Positions 61,498 through 64,000 of a DNA stretch of 64,000 bases are shown in pieces (positions within the stretch are counted from its first letter, which is position 1; each line of letters begins with the position of its first letter). The notes beneath the pieces were generated by a model that had not been told where the DNA came from, did no database searches, and worked only from the letters and a program-made list of their open reading frames with translations. This DNA comes from Planctomycetota bacterium. GTDB taxonomy: Bacteria; Planctomycetota; JAJSAM01; JAJVHW01. The stretch spans positions 1 to 64,000 of the forward strand of contig JAJRPF010000049.1 of the NCBI GenBank assembly GCA_024280885.1. The letters are read 5' to 3'. A program made the position numbers and the translations under genes.

Positions 61498-61625
61498 GAA
61501 GGCCCAGCAGCGCGGGGGCGCCAGGCAACGCGTTGCGCCACGGTTGACGACTCCGTGTGATGATCTTCACCGGTCTCGGTTCGTCGGTTTCGGTTCGTTG
61601 ACGAGAGCGAGCGCGGCGCGGGCCC

Positions 61626-63599
61626 TTACTTCATGAGCGCCGCGGCGTGTCGCATGGCGCCAGCCAACGAGTCCGAGACGTCGTCTCGCTCGGAGAGCCG
61701 CACCAACGTAGCGCTCGCCTTCGGCCCGAGTTGGGCGAGAGCGTGGACGACGCGCTTGCGCGCCTTCGTACTCTGCGTGCCTTCGAAACGCCGCACCAGC
61801 GCGGGAATGGCGTGGGAGCTGATCTCACGGAGAGCCTCGATGGCGTTGTCGCCGACCCGCACGTCGCGATCATCGACCCGATCCGCGAGCAACTCGGCGA
61901 ACTCCGGTCTGGGATTGCGAATGAGCCCCCGGATCAGGACTCCGCGCAGGTCGTGCAAGCGATATGTCCTCAGGAACTCGAAGACGTCGTCTCCCGGCGG
62001 ATCGACCGCCATCACGGCGAGGCCCGCGCTCAGGCGCACGCGGTCGTCGTGGGACGTGAGCGCCGCGCGAATGTCAGGGAGGGCGTCCTTGGCACCCGGT
62101 CCCATGGCCGCCAAGGCGTCGAGAGCCGCCGCGCGGAGCTTCCCATCCGTCTCGGCCAGCAATGGTTGCACGTCCTCGGCCGCCGAAGCAGCTGCGACAC
62201 CGAGTTCGCCCAGTTCCTGGAGGACGCGGACGCGGTCGCGTGACGTTCCGGAGTTCAGCGTGGCGACGAGCGCACTCGTCGCCACGTCGGCGAATCCGGA
62301 GATCTGCGCGAGGACCAGCGCTGCGCGCTTGCGCTCCCTTGCCGGCAAGGTCGTGTCCTCGGCAAGGCGACGCAATGCGGGCACCGCGGAGGAACGATCG
62401 CCATCGATGTAGTCGAGAGACGTCAGCGCGGCGAGACGGACGGCGTCCACGTCGTCCAGCATCGCGGCAAGGCGTACGACGACCGGACCGACGCTCTCCG
62501 GATGATGTGTGTCGACCCAGTGAGCATACTCCGCGATGGCTCGTCGCACTTGCGCCGAGCTCGACGAGAGACCCTCGAGAGTGCCCGCCGCGGAGAGCCT
62601 CACGATGAAGCGCGCGACCGAGGAGTATGCCCTCGGATCAGAATCGAGCAGCGCGCGAAGACTCGGAACGGACGCGATCGAGACCGACGGCAAATCCGCG
62701 AGCGCCTGCGCCGCGGCCAGGCGTACTGCCGGAGCGCCCGAGTTGAGGAGGCCGATCAGCGACGTCGCGGCCGGCGCCCCCGCCTCGTCCAGGTCGTCAA
62801 GCGCGTGGATCGCCAGCAGCCGCGTGGCCTCGTCGCCCCGCAGCGCTTCCACGAGCGCGGGGATGGTGAGGTCGAGTGCCGACCGTTGCTCTCCGAGTAG
62901 CGCGAACGCGTCGGCGCGGACTCTCTCATCGGGATCGGAGAGCAGGGCGACCGCGACCTCGACGTACGCACGTGTGTCGAGGTCGCACTGGGAAATGGAG
63001 TCGAGCGCGTAGCGCCGTATCAGGGCGGTCTCGCTACGAGCGGCATCGACCAGGAACGGAACCCCCGCGGCGCCGATTCGCCCGAGCACCCATAGTGCCA
63101 CGGGCGCAGTGTCGTCGTCGCTGGCGAACGACGCCACGTCCTTCACCCACGGGGCGGCGTCGGCTCCGAAATCACCGATCACGGTGAATGCGGCGGACTC
63201 ATTCCAATCCGGATCGGCGCGATAGAGCAGGTCGATCAGCGACGGCAGGACCTCGTTCACCGGGAACTTGCGGAGCGCGTACCTTGCCTCAGAGCTCGCG
63301 CCGTTCGGAAGTCCGGGCCCGCAGAGACGGTAGATCCACGCCGCGACAGACACGTCGTCGTCATCCGGCATCCCGTTCCACGCGTCGTCGTCCGGATCGA
63401 CCGCGACGTGACGACGGGTTGAGCGGAGCTCACCCCCTCCCAGAGACGACGCGTGTCTCGGAGCCGGTGAACGCGTCGGGACGTCAGCAACGGAAGTCGC
63501 GTCGTCGATCGCAGTCCGACTATCCGAGATGACGAGCCACCCGAGCCACACAGTGGCGAGCGCGACGATCAAGACGGTGAGCGCCAGGCGCAGCTTCAA
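61626..63599 (-). CDS. Membrane-anchored HEAT-repeat protein
   Basis: 657 aa. One N-terminal transmembrane anchor lies at residues about 5-24 (LALTVLIVALATVWLGWLV); the protein is otherwise periplasmic. From about residue 95 it is a run of HEAT/PBS-type repeats of ~35-40 residues, for example PDERVRADAFALLGEQ, APAVRLAAAQALADLPS, VDAVRLAALTSLDYIDGDRS and DGKLRAAALDALAAMGPGA. No catalytic motif is present. Such solenoids act as protein-binding scaffolds. The start has AGGGC about 10 nt upstream. Confidence 0.85.
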   Translation of the reverse strand: MKLRLALTVLIVALATVWLGWLVISDSRTAIDDATSVADVPTRSPAPRHASSLGGGELRSTRRHVAVDPDDDAWNGMPDDDDVSVAAWIYRLCGPGLPNGASSEARYALRKFPVNEVLPSLIDLLYRADPDWNESAAFTVIGDFGADAAPWVKDVASFASDDDTAPVALWVLGRIGAAGVPFLVDAARSETALIRRYALDSISQCDLDTRAYVEVAVALLSDPDERVRADAFALLGEQRSALDLTIPALVEALRGDEATRLLAIHALDDLDEAGAPAATSLIGLLNSGAPAVRLAAAQALADLPSVSIASVPSLRALLDSDPRAYSSVARFIVRLSAAGTLEGLSSSSAQVRRAIAEYAHWVDTHHPESVGPVVVRLAAMLDDVDAVRLAALTSLDYIDGDRSSAVPALRRLAEDTTLPARERKRAALVLAQISGFADVATSALVATLNSGTSRDRVRVLQELGELGVAAASAAEDVQPLLAETDGKLRAAALDALAAMGPGAKDALPDIRAALTSHDDRVRLSAGLAVMAVDPPGDDVFEFLRTYRLHDLRGVLIRGLIRNPRPEFAELLADRVDDRDVRVGDNAIEALREISSHAIPALVRRFEGTQSTKARKRVVHALAQLGPKASATLVRLSERDDVSDSLAGAMRHAAALMK

Positions 63600-63701
63600 C
63601 TCATGCCCTTCTGTGTTCTCCTCACGCTGGGAGGGTAGCGCAAGAGCGACGGGCGCACGCCGCCGTGGCCGAAGAAAGAGGCCGCCGACGCCAGTCGAAG
63701 C

Positions 63702-64000
63702 CTACCGGACGGTCACCTTCGCTGGCGTCGACGCGCCGCGGGACTCCGGGTCGTAGTACTCGTATGCCTCCGTGTGTGGGAGCGTCATCGTGCCGCGCAG
63801 AGTGGGGTGGACGCGGAACTTGATCGAGCGTCGGTCGCCGTTCGGGATGCGACCGAGATAGAGGTTCAGGCTGCCGCCGAGGATCTCGAAGCGGTTGAAC
63901 TCGCCAGCGTCGCGCAGGTCGCCGAGTTGCGCCTCGTCCACCGCGAAGCCGGGCGGGAGCCCGACCACTGCCGTGACCTGCTCCGCGGCGCCGGACGCAC
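63702..64000 (-). CDS. C-terminal end of an alpha-2-macroglobulin family protein (partial)
   Basis: About 98 codons remain in frame up to the window edge. The sequence TAVVGLPPGFAVDEAQLGDL, then FEILGGSLNLYLGRIPNGDRRSIKFRVHPTLRGTM and AYEYYDPESRG matches the C-terminal receptor-binding-like domain of bacterial alpha-2-macroglobulins (COG2373). These are large periplasmic protease traps. The start lies beyond the window, so the bait region and thioester cannot be assessed. Confidence 0.8.
   Translation of the reverse strand, partial: ASGAAEQVTAVVGLPPGFAVDEAQLGDLRDAGEFNRFEILGGSLNLYLGRIPNGDRRSIKFRVHPTLRGTMTLPHTEAYEYYDPESRGASTPAKVTVR

Overview
This is a GC-rich chromosomal window from a Gram-negative bacterium. 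Evidence for an outer membrane is an LpxL-type acyltransferase, many lipoprotein signal peptides and a BamD-like repeat protein. Several traits fit Planctomycetota or a neighbouring lineage: a TIGR03790-like protein, an ECF sigma factor followed by a kinase-like protein, long carboxypeptidase-regulatory-domain and HEAT-repeat proteins, a DxNxNGxxDxxE linker and a CxxCH cytochrome/NrfD complex. This placement is an inference from gene content. TGA is the ordinary stop here, as shown by many ATGA overlaps between genes.

Layout. 0-10 kb: a lipoprotein, a DCC-family oxidoreductase with a coupled small membrane protein, rsgA, a TIGR03790-like secreted protein, a membrane-anchored repeat protein, a GT-C-like membrane protein and a CYTH-domain protein. 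10-21 kb: a three-gene ABC-2 export operon, an M50 protease and a kinase-fold protein. These are followed by two paralogous membrane proteins with a ParE/RelE toxin-antitoxin pair between them. Next come two tandem copies of a ~195-bp terminal-inverted-repeat element (a third copy lies at 10.1 kb), then a structured leader before an EVQSDW-motif protein. 21-31 kb: a NUDIX / Gfo-Idh-MocA / radical SAM cluster, an AI-2E transporter, and a nonaheme cytochrome / ferredoxin / NrfD quinone complex. 31-42 kb: a lipid A acyltransferase, a COG0523 GTPase fused to a methyltransferase and coupled to a COG1964-type radical SAM gene, a patatin, a 1077-aa repeat protein, and a gamma-glutamyltransferase fused to an N-formylglutamate amidohydrolase. 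42-52 kb: a frameshifted prenyltransferase-repeat protein, a DUF3179 protein with an in-frame TGA, a sigma factor with a pseudokinase, a redox-dead thioredoxin-like protein, a palindromic insertion-like element and a frameshifted MATE pump. 52-60 kb: a complete SUF iron-sulfur operon (sufC-B-D-Rieske-sufS-U-T-rrf2). 60-64 kb: a DMT transporter, a HEAT-repeat protein and the C-terminus of an alpha-2-macroglobulin.

The strongest discovery is the DUF3179 protein at 44917-46401. Its reading frame is interrupted only by a TGA, exactly where the family has the first Cys of its CPLC motif. A 7-bp hairpin begins 14 nt downstream, which makes it a candidate selenoprotein (UPLC). Other points worth following are the terminal-inverted-repeat element family, the 10-bp-duplication-flanked palindrome at 51.4 kb, two multi-enzyme fusions, and repeats that alter SUF proteins (a hexanucleotide tract in the Rrf2 regulator and a duplicated palindrome in SufB). 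Two genes carry single frameshifts that could be real decay or assembly indels.
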